A DNA stretch of 64,000 nt from an uncultured Sutterella sp. (GCA_900757865.1 CAAEPH010000055.1:1-64000), one strand, 5' to 3'; numbered from the stretch's first letter, positions 25,824 through 34,624 are shown. The notes: generated from the letters alone by a model not told the origin. Made by a program: numbers and translations.

Positions 25824-27806
25824 ATGGATGGAAGTGGCGAATATATGAAGCGCAATGAAGACGATTACGACGCCAATGATCTCGATGATGATAACGAAGA
25901 GACAACAGACGACGAGGCGTTAGAACTCGAAGCCTGGGAAGGCGCTGAATCGGATACCGATCAAGAAACGAATGAGCACGAAGAGGCCACGACGCGAACG
26001 GGTTCGGAAAATGGCTATGGCTCTTTGGTTCGCCTTGGTCGTTCACGAGGGTGGGTCACGTTAGAAGAAATTAACGACCATCTTCCCGAAAGTGCTGTTC
26101 GTACAGCAGAGAATATCCAGGAAATCACCGAAGCGCTGAACCGTTTGTCGATTCGTGTGTTTGAGGCCCCACCTGACGAAGATGATTTGTTGTTGGTGGG
26201 CAATAACGTGGATGATAGTGACGACATCGACGAAGACGATGCGGCCGCTATGTTGACGCCAGAAGAGTCGGCTGGGCTCTCTAAAGACCCATTGCGCTCT
26301 TACCTTCGTGGGGTGGGCACGCATAAATTGCTCACGCGTACGGGGGAAATTGAGGTGGCCAAGTCCATCGAGATGTACACCGGTAAGCTGGTCAATACTC
26401 TTTTGCAGTATCCCTTGGCCGTGGTGGAGTTGAGCAAACTCGCTGAAAGTCTCAAAGACAAAAATGTGCCTGTGGATACACTGGTCGATGGATTTACCGA
26501 CAATCTGGGTGACTTTGACGAAGTTCAAGAACAAGACGACGACAATATCGCCACGGACATTGGTGCCGCTGCCATGACGCTGGAGCAGCTCGAAGAAATG
26601 CGCACGCGCGTCTTGGAGATGTTTGAAGGCTGTCAGGCGGATTTAGCGATCGCTGAAGAAACCTATCGTGATGCCGATCGCCAGAAGGAATACGAGGAAG
26701 CCTGTGCCCGTATTGTCGAGCGCTTAGGTAACACGCGTTTCTCGGTGAAAGTGGTGACGCAGATCTCCACCTTGGTGACCGATCAGATGGATCTGGTCTC
26801 AAAGAGCTTGAAGCATATGCGTGCGGTGTTGGTGAATCAGTGTGGCGTGCCTGTAAAAGACGCTCTCGACATGATTAACCACGAAAATCCCGTGCAAGAA
26901 GGTTTCTTTGAGAAAAAAATTGCACTTGGCAAATCGTGGTCTGAGGCCATGTCTCGTAATTTGGCCATTTTGACGGAAGAACAAAATACACTGCGTGAGT
27001 ATGAAGCGCGCTCGTACATGAGCGTGCAGCGCATGCGTGAGCTCACCCGTCAGCTGAAATTGGCTCAGACCAACCTTATGCAAGCAAAAGCACGCATGAT
27101 TGAAGCCAACTTGCGTCTGGTGATTTCGATTGCTAAGGGCTATGTTAATCGTGGCCTGGCGATGACAGACCTGATCCAAGAAGGTAACTTAGGGCTGATG
27201 AAAGCCGTGGATAAATTTGAGTACCGTCGCGGGTACAAGTTTTCCACGTACGCGACTTGGTGGGTTCGCCAGTCTGTGACCCGAGCGGTGGCTGACTTTG
27301 GTAACACGATTCGTATTCCTGTGCATATGACGGAGTCGTACAACAAGATTCGTCGCCATAAGCAGCACTTCTTGCAAGAGCATGGTCGTCAACCGACGGA
27401 GCAAGAATTGTCCGAAATGGCCGATCTCCCCTTAGCGAAGGTGCAGCTCCTGTTGCAAGCTATGCGTGGCGTGGAAAGTATTGACGCGCCGATTGGGGAC
27501 GATGAAGATGCCACGAAGCTCGACTTCGTGCGTGGCGATGAGCGTGATGACCCGAGTTTGACCTTCCAAGACTCGTCCATGGTGGAATGCATTAAGCGCT
27601 CACTCGATGAGTTGGCTCCCCGCGAAGCGCAAGTGTTGCGTTTACGCTATGGTATTGGCACCAACAAGGATCACACGTTGGAAGAGGTCGGTCACGCGTT
27701 GGGCTTGACTCGTGAACGTGTACGTCAAATTGAATCGGCTGCCGTTCGTAAATTGCGTCAGCCCGAGTTCCAAGAACGTTTACGTGATTATTTGAACGAA
27801 GGCTAA
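25824..27806 (+). CDS. second primary-type (RpoD-like) sigma factor
   Basis: A 660-residue sigma-70 paralog directly behind rpoD. Order: acidic N-terminus (1-60), region 1.1 (from about 64, [20 protein letters not shown]), region 1.2 (about 154, [16 protein letters not shown]), a non-conserved insert, region 2 (about 424, [32 protein letters not shown]), region 3 ([12 protein letters not shown]) and region 4.2 ([19 protein letters not shown]). Residues matching E. coli Q437 and T440 (-10 contacts) and R584, E585, R588 (-35 contacts) are kept. Presence of region 1.1 argues against RpoS. The ATG at 25824 follows GAGGTTGGTA. It has its own leader and terminator. Its role is unknown. Confidence 0.92.
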   Translation: MDGSGEYMKRNEDDYDANDLDDDNEETTDDEALELEAWEGAESDTDQETNEHEEATTRTGSENGYGSLVRLGRSRGWVTLEEINDHLPESAVRTAENIQEITEALNRLSIRVFEAPPDEDDLLLVGNNVDDSDDIDEDDAAAMLTPEESAGLSKDPLRSYLRGVGTHKLLTRTGEIEVAKSIEMYTGKLVNTLLQYPLAVVELSKLAESLKDKNVPVDTLVDGFTDNLGDFDEVQEQDDDNIATDIGAAAMTLEQLEEMRTRVLEMFEGCQADLAIAEETYRDADRQKEYEEACARIVERLGNTRFSVKVVTQISTLVTDQMDLVSKSLKHMRAVLVNQCGVPVKDALDMINHENPVQEGFFEKKIALGKSWSEAMSRNLAILTEEQNTLREYEARSYMSVQRMRELTRQLKLAQTNLMQAKARMIEANLRLVISIAKGYVNRGLAMTDLIQEGNLGLMKAVDKFEYRRGYKFSTYATWWVRQSVTRAVADFGNTIRIPVHMTESYNKIRRHKQHFLQEHGRQPTEQELSEMADLPLAKVQLLLQAMRGVESIDAPIGDDEDATKLDFVRGDERDDPSLTFQDSSMVECIKRSLDELAPREAQVLRLRYGIGTNKDHTLEEVGHALGLTRERVRQIESAAVRKLRQPEFQERLRDYLNEG

Positions 27807-27813
27807 GATCGGG

Positions 27814-27846
27814 GCGGGATGACGCCAGCTTCGTCATCCCGCTTTT
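27814..27846 (+). terminator. intrinsic terminator of the second sigma gene
   Basis: A perfect 11-bp stem (GCGGGATGACG at 27814-27824 with CGTCATCCCGC at 27832-27842) is followed by TTTT. Confidence 0.9.
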
Positions 27847-27886
27847 AAGGTGCTTTTGCCAAAAGAAAGCCAAAACCGTGTAAAAT

Positions 27887-28000
27887 ACATCCCTCTCTTG
27901 GCGGTTCCGCTGAGAAAACCGACAAGTGATCCACTTCGGAGAACTTGTCCGGCGTAGAAATATTTCGTTCTAACACCCCTTTGAGGTGTTCTAAGAATGA
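27887..28000 (+). other. hairpin-rich segment upstream of the CAT tRNA
   Basis: After a TAAAAT (possible -10) near 27880 come two perfect small hairpins: GACAAGT/ACTTGTC (about 27920-27949) and AACACC/GGTGTT (about 27973-27990). A second -10-like TACAAT (28010-28015) lies 13 bases before the tRNA. This may be a processed tRNA leader; no known RNA family recognised. Confidence 0.25.
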
Positions 28001-28028
28001 AAGCCCTAGTACAATACGTACCGTGTGT

Positions 28029-28105
28029 GGGCCTGTAGCCAAGTTGGTTAAGGCACCGGACTCATAATCTGGCTATCCTGGGTTCAAGTCCCAGCGGGCC
28101 CACCA
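28029..28105 (+). tRNA. tRNA with CAT anticodon (elongator Met or lysidine-type Ile2)
   Basis: A 77-base cloverleaf with encoded CCA. Acceptor arms GGGCCTG and CGGGCCC pair (one G-U). The D arm is GCCAAGTTGGTTAAGGC, the anticodon stem CCGGA/TCTGG encloses the loop CTCATAA (anticodon CAT), and the T arm is CTGGG TTCAAGT CCCAG. It lacks the unpaired first base pair of initiator tRNA, so it is either elongator Met or Ile(CAU) modified by TilS. The sequence alone does not settle which. Confidence 0.93.
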
Positions 28106-28213
28106 TTTCTTTTGTTCTCAACTCCCCAAACTCCTTGATGACGTTGCTAGCCCAAAGCGATGCTGACAATCGTTTGGTGCAAGAGTTGTATTTGATCGTC
28201 ACAGTTTTACAGC

Positions 28214-29716
28214 ATGTCCTCGTTTAGCGAATTTAATCTTGACCCTCGCATTCTTTCTGCTATTGCTCGTATGGGCTATAAAGAACCGACTCCGATTCAG
28301 GAGCAAGCTATTCCTGTCGTGATGCAGGGAGGCGATGTGATGGGGGCGGCGCAAACAGGAACGGGAAAGACGGCAGGTTTTGGACTGCCTCTTATCTCAA
28401 AAGTGCTTCCGTCGGCCAATACCTCTATGTCGCCTGCACGTCACCCCGTGCGTGCTCTCGTGTTGACACCTACTCGAGAGTTGGCGGATCAGGTTTCGGA
28501 CAATCTCGCTAAATACGCAGCAGATACCCCTCTTCGTGTCGGGGTGGTTTACGGTGGCGTGGACATTCGCCCTCAGTCAGAGATGCTTCGGCGTGGTGTG
28601 GAGATTTTGACCGCAACGCCAGGGCGTTTGCTGGATCATTTAGAGCAACGTGCGACAAATCTCTCTCAAGTAGAAATTGTTGTCTTGGATGAGGCGGATC
28701 GTATGCTTGATATGGGTTTCTTGCCCGATATCAGCAGGATTTTGAATCATTTACCCAGCAAACGTCAGAGTTTGATGTTTTCGGCGACTTTCTCTCCCGA
28801 GATTACCAAACTCGCGAAATCTTTTTTGCGCCCCAACCCCACTGTGATTAAAGTGGCGCCAAGCAATCAAACCGCTGAAACGGTAACACAGAAGGTTTAT
28901 CGCGTTCATGATCGTGAGAAAACGGATGTACTGATTGATATCTTAAAAAATCAGGGGGAAAACGGCGGCGCAATGACACAAGTTATCGTCTTTGTGAACG
29001 CTAAGATTACCTGCCGTCGACTCTCACGCGTGCTTGAACGCGTTGGGATCAATACGGATGCTATTCATGGCGATAAATCGCAAGAAGAGCGCCAAACCGC
29101 GTTGGATGGGTTCAAGAGCGGTGTAATCCATGTGTTGGTGGCGACGGACGTGGCGGCTCGAGGGCTGGATATCAAAGAGTTGCCCTGCGTTATCAATTAC
29201 GATGTGCCGTTTAATCCTGAGGATTATGTTCATCGTATTGGTCGAACAGGTCGTGCAGGGTCGCATGGCTTGGCGATCATGCTCACGACGAGTGATGACC
29301 AAAAGCTCGTCGAAGCGGTTGAGACTTTAACGCATCAATCCTTTGACGTGACAGAAGTTCGCCCGCTGTCTCGTCACTTAAGAATGCGTCGCCGTGAAGA
29401 ATATCGGGAGCGCGAAGATACGCCAGAAGAAGAGCGTTATGCACGAGAGCGCGCCCGCGCCTATGTGGCTCCTACGCAGCGTCTGCGCGATCCAATCTTT
29501 GATCATCCTTATCGGGAAAGTGGAACGAGTACAGCCTCTTCGCGCAACGATCGTCCATTGACCTTGCTCGAGCGCGACAATCGCAAGGCTCGCCCCGTTG
29601 CTGCGCTGTTAGGCGGGCAACCTCGACTTCCACGTTGGTGTCCTGTTGAAGAGGTTCCGGCTGAACTTCCTGCAACCGAAGAAAGTGCGGCAGAGGCGCT
29701 AAGCACAAACTCCTAG
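28214..29716 (+). CDS. rhlE: DEAD-box ATP-dependent RNA helicase (RhlE-like)
   Basis: RNA helicase acting in RNA decay or ribosome assembly. It has the Q motif (PTPIQEQAIPVVMQ), Walker A AAQTGTGKT, PTRELADQV, TPGRLLDHLE, VLDEADRMLDMGF, SAT in FSATFSPE, and the C-terminal ARGLDIK and HRIGRTGRAG motifs. After the helicase core (about residue 375) comes a 120-residue Arg- and Glu-rich tail ending in an Ala/Glu-rich stretch, typical of the variable RNA-binding tails of RhlE proteins. Monocistronic. The exact subfamily name rests on motif resemblance only. Confidence 0.9.
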   Translation: MSSFSEFNLDPRILSAIARMGYKEPTPIQEQAIPVVMQGGDVMGAAQTGTGKTAGFGLPLISKVLPSANTSMSPARHPVRALVLTPTRELADQVSDNLAKYAADTPLRVGVVYGGVDIRPQSEMLRRGVEILTATPGRLLDHLEQRATNLSQVEIVVLDEADRMLDMGFLPDISRILNHLPSKRQSLMFSATFSPEITKLAKSFLRPNPTVIKVAPSNQTAETVTQKVYRVHDREKTDVLIDILKNQGENGGAMTQVIVFVNAKITCRRLSRVLERVGINTDAIHGDKSQEERQTALDGFKSGVIHVLVATDVAARGLDIKELPCVINYDVPFNPEDYVHRIGRTGRAGSHGLAIMLTTSDDQKLVEAVETLTHQSFDVTEVRPLSRHLRMRRREEYREREDTPEEERYARERARAYVAPTQRLRDPIFDHPYRESGTSTASSRNDRPLTLLERDNRKARPVAALLGGQPRLPRWCPVEEVPAELPATEESAAEALSTNS

Positions 29717-29805
29717 AGAAAATATCTATCACATATTTTGGTGAAGTCTCACATTTGCCATTCGTGAGAAAAGTCGATAAACTTTTCTTCCAAGGCATGA
29801 AGAAG

Positions 29806-29955
29806 TGGACGTCATAGTCCCAGCCAACCTACCGACAAACCCGGCAAGGTGGAAGCTCCCGTGGGGGGCATGTGGTCTTACTGAGAGACAATCCAAAAGG
29901 TGTGTTGAATGAATATCGACCTCTTGAGGCATTGTCTCAGGAGGTTTTCTTTTTT
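29806..29955 (+). ncRNA. candidate structured RNA upstream of the AbrB-fold gene
   Basis: Small stems GGAC/GTCC (29807-29820) and GCTCCC/GGGGGC (29855-29869) precede a hairpin in which CTGAGAGACAAT (29881-29892) pairs with ATTGTCTCAG (29931-29940), two bases being bulged. GAGG and a T-rich stretch (TTTTCTTTTTT) follow. The last element looks like an intrinsic terminator with a large loop. It could end a small RNA or attenuate the AbrB gene. I compared it mentally with 6S, SRP, RNase P, tmRNA and common riboswitches and found no convincing match. Confidence 0.35.
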
Positions 29956-30055
29956 ATGTGGTGTTGAACCGTCTTTTTGTGGAGAAGCGGTTCGGGGTGG
30001 ATTTGTTATCCAGATTGCCACACCCAACGAAAAGTGGCTAAAAGGAGCTGATACT

Positions 30056-30328
30056 ATGTCGAATCGTTTGACGATTAAAGGTCAAGTCACAATTCCCAAG
30101 GAAATACGTGATTTCTTAGGCCTTCAAGAGGGTAACTCTAGTGTAGAGTTTGTGGTGACTGAGGATGGTAGTGTGACGGTCCGCAAGGCGGGTCGTGAAG
30201 AAGAAAAACCCCGTCATCGTGGGTTGTTTTCTCGTACCGTACCTCGTCAAGCCGTTATACCACCAGCGCACGCGGCGTCTTCTCGTCGTGGAGGAGGGGT
30301 TTTAGCCCTACTCGCAGGTGGATACTAA
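30056..30328 (+). CDS. orphan AbrB/MazE/SpoVT-fold DNA-binding protein
   Basis: A 90-residue protein. Residues 2-44 form a swapped-hairpin AbrB domain: NRLTIKGQVTIPKEIRDFLG followed by VEFVVTEDGSVTVRK. The last 45 residues are basic and probably unstructured (EEEKPRHRGLFSRTV, SSRRGGG). The ATG at 30056 has AAAGGAGCTG upstream, although the frame is open to 29909. No toxin-like ORF lies beside it, and the C-terminus is basic rather than acidic, so it is more likely a regulator than a MazE-type antitoxin. The target is unknown. A terminator follows. Confidence 0.75.
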   Translation: MSNRLTIKGQVTIPKEIRDFLGLQEGNSSVEFVVTEDGSVTVRKAGREEEKPRHRGLFSRTVPRQAVIPPAHAASSRRGGGVLALLAGGY

Positions 30329-30404
30329 ACTTCAGTTTGAAGGTTAGTGAAAGAATCATCGTTTTGTCGCCTGCCGTGGGTAGACGACAAATACCATACT
30401 CAGG

Positions 30405-30446
30405 AACGTCTCAGAGAGTCATCGAACTTTTTGGGACGTTTTTTTT
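30405..30446 (+). terminator. intrinsic terminator after the AbrB-fold gene
   Basis: Stem AACGTC (30405-30410) with GACGTT (30435-30440), a 24-base loop, then eight T. The stem is short but the U-run is strong. Confidence 0.6.
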
Positions 30447-30547
30447 CTCAGACAATACCGGTACACAAAGAAGTTGCGAGCGAGAGAATCTGGGTGGTGT
30501 TGACCCGAACGGACGAAAGAGATGGAGGACGTGAGAAAAGAGGAGAG

Positions 30548-30623
30548 TGGCGTCCCCAATGGGTTTCGAACCCATGTTAGCAACGTGAGAGGCTGCTGTC
30601 CTAGACCACTAGACGATGGGGAC
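30548..30623 (-). tRNA. tRNA-Glu (CTC anticodon)
   Basis: A 76-base cloverleaf read leftward with encoded CCA. Acceptor GTCCCCA pairs with TGGGGAC, the discriminator is G, the anticodon stem GCAGC/GTTGC encloses the loop CTCTCAC (anticodon CTC, reading GAG), and the T loop is TTCGAAA. The overall sequence resembles E. coli tRNA-Glu. It lies 128 bases downstream of gltX, on the same strand, beyond the gltX terminator. A TAAAAT about 15 bases before it suggests its own promoter. Confidence 0.93.
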
Positions 30624-30687
30624 GTGGTTTGAAGACTTGGTATTTTACGCACGAGAAAAGAAAAGTGTGGAATTTGTTGCTTCCAGG

Positions 30688-30724
30688 CAAAAAGAAGAGG
30701 CCTTCTCGTGTGAAAAGGCCTCTT
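30688..30724 (-). terminator. intrinsic terminator of gltX
   Basis: A perfect 9-bp stem AGAGGCCTT (30696-30704) with AAGGCCTCT (30715-30723). Read leftward it ends in a U-rich tract (CTTTTT, interrupted). It lies between gltX and tRNA-Glu. Confidence 0.7.
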
Positions 30725-30750
30725 GGAGTACTAGCAAAAGTAGAGGTGGT

Positions 30751-32145
30751 CTACTTTAAAGCTTCGTGAATGCGAGATAAAACTTTTTCTTTGCCAATTA
30801 AGCAAAGCGTGATATCGATTTGCGGCGTACGGTCGACCGCACAAACACAAACGCGTAAAGGATTGGCGAGCACTTTCATGGGGATGTCGCGTTCGGCCAT
30901 GACAGCTTGAATGATGCCGTAGACATTCTCGGCGGTCATCTCGTCTAATGTCTCGAGTTTTTGAGCGAACAGCGCTAACGCTTCACGGCCACCGTCAGCT
31001 AAAACCTTGGCGGCTTCTACTTGATTGACCTGAGGTTCAACGTAGAAGAAGAGCGCTCCATCGGCGAGTTTTTCTAACGTTGCAGAACGCGATTTGAGCA
31101 ATGCACAGACATCTTTCAAGCAAGGACCGTTTTCGATCTTGCCACCACGGGCTTCAATGCGAGCCTTGACTAGATCGGCCAAGCGAGCGTCGTCGGCTTC
31201 TTTCATGTACTGCTGATTGAGCCAATCGAGTTTCTTCCAGTCAATGCGAGCGGCAGCGCGGGAGCAGTCCGAGAGCTCAAACACTTTAGCAAGCTCGTCA
31301 CGGGAGAACTTTTCCATGTTCCCGTGTCCCCAACCCAAACGGGCGAGGTAGTTAAAGATCGCTTCTGGCAGATAGCCCTGGCGTTCATACTCGAGAACGG
31401 ACACCGTGCCGTGACGCTTGGAGAGTTTCTGACCGTCTTGACCATTGATGAGAGGTAAATGGGCAAAGACAGGCACTTCAGCGCCGAGAGCACGATAGAT
31501 ATTGATCTGACGAGGTGTGTTGTTGATGTGGTCCGCGCCACGAATCACGTGACTGACTTCCATATCCCAGTCATCAACCACCACAGCGAAGTTATAGGTC
31601 GGAATACCGTTTCGCATGATGATTAAGTCATCGAGTTCGCTGTTGCTCACGGTGATCGGACCATAGACCGCATCGTTCCAAGTGACGGAGCCTTCGTCAG
31701 GGTTGCGGAAACGAACGACTGGCGTCACGCCTTCCGGAATGGGTTTACCGACGGCATTTTCTGGACGCCAACGACCGTCATAACGTGGCTTCAAGCCTAA
31801 GCGTTTTTGTTCTTCGCGCATTTCATCAAGCTCTTCCGGTGTGGCATAGCAGTAATACGCACGACCGTCCTTGAGCATTTCATCGACGACTTCTTTGTAA
31901 CGAGCAAGACGATCCATCTGATAGATAGGACCCTCATCGTAGTCAAGGTTGAGCCATTTCATGCCATCTAAAATGACTTGCACGGCCTCTTTGGTGGAGC
32001 GCACTTGGTCGGTGTCTTCAATTCGAAGTAAAAATTTACCACCAAAGTGGCGGGCAACCGCCCAGCAGTAAATTGCCGTTCTGGCCGTTCCAAGGTGCAT
32101 CATCCCCGTGGGGCTTGGTGCGATGCGGGTACGAATAGTTTTCAT
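30751..32145 (-). CDS. gltX: glutamyl-tRNA synthetase
   Basis: Class Ib synthetase attaching Glu to tRNA-Glu. The HIGH-type motif is SPTGMMHLGTART (residues about 9-21), the KMSKS-type loop is KLSKRHG, and the C-terminal anticodon-binding helical domain follows; full length is 464 residues. Whether it is discriminating for tRNA-Glu or also charges tRNA-Gln cannot be read from the window. Its cognate tRNA-Glu(CTC) gene lies just downstream. An in-frame terminator separates the two, so cotranscription would need read-through. Confidence 0.96.
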   Translation of the reverse strand: MKTIRTRIAPSPTGMMHLGTARTAIYCWAVARHFGGKFLLRIEDTDQVRSTKEAVQVILDGMKWLNLDYDEGPIYQMDRLARYKEVVDEMLKDGRAYYCYATPEELDEMREEQKRLGLKPRYDGRWRPENAVGKPIPEGVTPVVRFRNPDEGSVTWNDAVYGPITVSNSELDDLIIMRNGIPTYNFAVVVDDWDMEVSHVIRGADHINNTPRQINIYRALGAEVPVFAHLPLINGQDGQKLSKRHGTVSVLEYERQGYLPEAIFNYLARLGWGHGNMEKFSRDELAKVFELSDCSRAAARIDWKKLDWLNQQYMKEADDARLADLVKARIEARGGKIENGPCLKDVCALLKSRSATLEKLADGALFFYVEPQVNQVEAAKVLADGGREALALFAQKLETLDEMTAENVYGIIQAVMAERDIPMKVLANPLRVCVCAVDRTPQIDITLCLIGKEKVLSRIHEALK

Positions 32146-32440
32146 AGATCGTTACGGCTCGGTGGCTAGAACCCAGCGACAGGGTTAGCGAATATGAGCC
32201 TGCTCCTTCGTTTTTATTAAACAATAAATCCGGTAATGTGAAGGTTGGCGCTTGTCGACTTGCTCATGCGTCTCTTCACGACAAAGACCTGCCACTATTG
32301 AGCACGGCGCTCAAGCGTAGACAGGCTAACGAGATCAATTAGCGCATAGTGACCAGTTGTGTGCAAGCAGTCGCTGTATCACCATGACTCACACAAATAA
32401 ACGTCTATTTTACTGCTTTGAATGCGCTTTGTCGGCAAAG
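32146..32440. other. gene-free spacer upstream of gltX
   Basis: About 295 bases between the gltX start and the end of the DUF401 gene. No hairpin with a U-run, no clear promoter pair and no protein-like frame seen. Confidence 0.3.
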
Positions 32441-33655
32441 CTATCCTGGGAATAGCGTACTCCAAACAATAAATGGGATTAATAAAAGGCATTCTGTCTG
32501 CGCAATGGGCAGTAAGGTACGTCCAAAGTTGGCCTTGAAATAATCGATTGATATCGTTAAACAGACGTGGGTAGGGGTGATCATTTGCCCGGCTACGCCA
32601 AAGACCATGGCGAGGCCCGCTAAAAAGACAGACCCCGGCGCAACAGCTGCCACAATAGGCATCACGATGGCTACGTGTCCTTGGCTCATTCCTGTGAGCA
32701 TGCCGATCAAGAAAGCAATAGCACTGATAATGACCGGGACGGGTAGAGAAGAGCTGAGGAACGTGTCGGCAATTTCTTTGAGTACACCACTCGCGTCGAG
32801 CAACTGAATGAAGTACAAAATGCAAAAAACGTTGCCCAAGAGTTTCCAGTCGGCGGACTCTTTGATCATGGTTAGTAGCGAGACGGGGCGATGAAGGGCC
32901 AGAAGCGCGAGAAAAAGCACGATGCTCACAATCCCCATACTGATTGAGGCTGGAGAGTCAAATCCAATCATCAAGACCACATTGAGCACAATGGGGAAAA
33001 TGGCCAAAACAACGTCAAGATAGTTTTGTGGCTTTTGAGTGTCACGATTCGAGGCCGGTTCTTCAAAGCGTAACGGACGAATCAAAACCCACCATCCCAC
33101 CAAAATCGCCAAGGCACATAGCCAAGCAAGATGAAGTATTAAATCGCCGATGTGAATCTGAGCAATGGAGCAACCGAGCAAAATGCCAGGCACGATCGGT
33201 GAGGCAAATTCGAAGACATGACGAAACCAAAAATTGATGGACGCTTTACTCTCCGCGCTAATGCTGAGTCCTTTGGTGGCTTCATCGACGATGGGACACG
33301 AAAAACGAGCACCGCCCAAGGAGGGTAACAATCCTAAAAAGGCAGGCATGACGGCTAAAACGACACGGGTTGAAGCAAACGACGCGCGAAGCGTATCCAC
33401 CATGCGTTGAAGGGTGCCAGAACGTCGCAACAGCACTTCTAAGCACATGACAAAATACAGTGCCCAAAGCAAATCCCATGTTCGCGGTTGAGTCAATGTT
33501 GTGGTGAAGGCACTCCAGAGATGCTCGGGGACAAAGTCGGTTATTGACCAGATAAGGAATCCAGCCAACAACATAGCGATTCCAATTGGGGTTCGGTAGC
33601 GCAACAGCACCACAATGAGGATGACAGCGAAAAGCAAAGCAAAAAGTAGCGTCAC
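32441..33655 (-). CDS. DUF401-family integral membrane protein (putative transporter)
   Basis: A 404-residue protein with about ten hydrophobic segments. It resembles the DUF401 family, distantly related to anion/gluconate permeases. Recognisable parts are LLPSLGGARFSCPIVDEATKG in the middle, FRHVFEFASPIVPGILLG, and a C-terminal LTGMSQGHVAIVMPIV and AGQMITPTHVCL, which look like the paired re-entrant loops of ion-transporter-superfamily proteins. The substrate is unknown. It stands alone and is transcribed away from the manganese riboswitch. Confidence 0.75.
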   Translation of the reverse strand: MTLLFALLFAVILIVVLLRYRTPIGIAMLLAGFLIWSITDFVPEHLWSAFTTTLTQPRTWDLLWALYFVMCLEVLLRRSGTLQRMVDTLRASFASTRVVLAVMPAFLGLLPSLGGARFSCPIVDEATKGLSISAESKASINFWFRHVFEFASPIVPGILLGCSIAQIHIGDLILHLAWLCALAILVGWWVLIRPLRFEEPASNRDTQKPQNYLDVVLAIFPIVLNVVLMIGFDSPASISMGIVSIVLFLALLALHRPVSLLTMIKESADWKLLGNVFCILYFIQLLDASGVLKEIADTFLSSSLPVPVIISAIAFLIGMLTGMSQGHVAIVMPIVAAVAPGSVFLAGLAMVFGVAGQMITPTHVCLTISIDYFKANFGRTLLPIAQTECLLLIPFIVWSTLFPG

Positions 33656-33763
33656 GGCTCTTGCTCCAAGTAGGACAAGAAAGACAAAAATTTTAGAGTA
33701 ATTTTAATTCTTATGACGTACGATACTCAAACTAGTTCAGAAGAAGGAAATAGACCCATCCTA

Positions 33764-33792
33764 TTGGAAAAATACAGTGATTTGTGTAAAAT
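33764..33792 (+). promoter_or_regulatory. sigma-70-type promoter of the manganese riboswitch transcript
   Basis: -35 TTGGAA (33764-33769), a 17-base spacer, and -10 TAAAAT (33787-33792). The predicted start is near 33799, just ahead of the aptamer. Confidence 0.7.
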
Positions 33793-33798
33793 ACCGCT

Positions 33799-34000
33799 TC
33801 CTTATGCAGGGGAGTAGTCGGCGTTCAAGAAACCCTCTTTCTTGACGTTCTCGTGTCAACAGACTCGCTTAAGTTCTCGACTAAGCGTGGCACGCTGACC
33901 AAGCATCTTGCTTGTGTGACAAGACCTGCGATAACAGCTCTGCGCTTTTGGCAAGTTAGGCAGGCGGAGTTGTTGTCGCCTGTGTCATCTGCCTGTTTCT
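33799..34000 (+). promoter_or_regulatory. yybP-ykoY (Mn2+) riboswitch with terminator expression platform
   Basis: The aptamer P1 is GCAGG (33806-33810) paired with CCTGC (33925-33929). The two conserved strands are GGGGAGTAG on the 5' side and CAAGACCTGC on the 3' side, with GTCAACAGACTC between. After the aptamer, AGGCAG (33958-33963) pairs with CTGCCT, enclosing CAGGCG/CGCCTG, followed by GTTTCTT, which fits a terminator. In this class Mn2+ binding normally turns expression on. The downstream gene encodes a known partner of the class, a TMEM165/GDT1 (UPF0016) manganese exporter. Confidence 0.88.
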
Positions 34001-34020
34001 TGTCGTATGTGTCTTCCATC

Positions 34021-34614
34021 ATGATTACTTCCTTTTCGTTGATGACCTTGGTGGTCGCCACAGCGGAAATAGGGGATAAAACGCAGTTGCTTGCGTTGTG
34101 TCTAGCGGCGCGTTATCGCACCCAACTCCCTATTGTTTGGGGTATTTTGGCTGCGACTGTCGCCAATCACTTGCTAGCCGGTGCGGTTGGCGTGTCGATC
34201 AGCCACTTGGTGACGCCTGAGGTTCTCCGTTGGGTTCTCACTATATCGTTTGCGTTGATGGCAGGTTGGATGCTCATCCCCGATAAATTAGACGAGGAGA
34301 CCTCTTGCGACATGCCTCCGAAATATGGGGTGTTTTGGGCCACAGCCATTCTCTTTTTCTTGGCGGAAATGGGGGATAAGACGCAGGTGGCTACCCTTGC
34401 CATGGCAGCGCATTACCAAAATATATTGTTAGTGGTCAGTGCAACAACCTTGGGTATGCTCATCGCGGATGTACCGGCCGTGTTTATTGGGGATAAGCTC
34501 TCCCAAAAGCTCTCTTTGGTCTGGATGAGACGTATTTCGGCGCTGATCTTTGCTGCGCTTGCTGTCGTGACGTGGTTTGCTCCCGCTACGCCAAGTGCGG
34601 TGCCTCTGGGTTAA
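34021..34614 (+). CDS. TMEM165/GDT1-family (UPF0016) manganese exporter
   Basis: A 197-residue inner-membrane protein with six hydrophobic segments in two repeats, each carrying the ExGDKT signature: AEIGDKTQLLALCL near the start and AEMGDKTQVATLAM in the second half. These acidic motifs bind the transported ion. Bacterial members export Mn2+, and the manganese riboswitch directly upstream supports this. The ATG at 34021 has no clear ribosome-binding site; an in-frame GTG at 34009 is an alternative. It ends at a perfect bidirectional terminator. Confidence 0.9.
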   Translation: MITSFSLMTLVVATAEIGDKTQLLALCLAARYRTQLPIVWGILAATVANHLLAGAVGVSISHLVTPEVLRWVLTISFALMAGWMLIPDKLDEETSCDMPPKYGVFWATAILFFLAEMGDKTQVATLAMAAHYQNILLVVSATTLGMLIADVPAVFIGDKLSQKLSLVWMRRISALIFAALAVVTWFAPATPSAVPLG

Positions 34615-34624
34615 CAGGCATGTC

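Noticed and set aside
29806..29955. 6S RNA identity for the candidate RNA
   Set aside because: A loose resemblance in a few short blocks (AGTCCC, GCTCC) is not enough. The long closing stem and overall length of 6S RNA are not seen.
30056..30580. Toxin-antitoxin pair made of the AbrB gene and the downstream frame at 30337
   Set aside because: The downstream frame overlaps the terminator and tRNA-Glu, lacks any toxin motif and has no ribosome-binding site.
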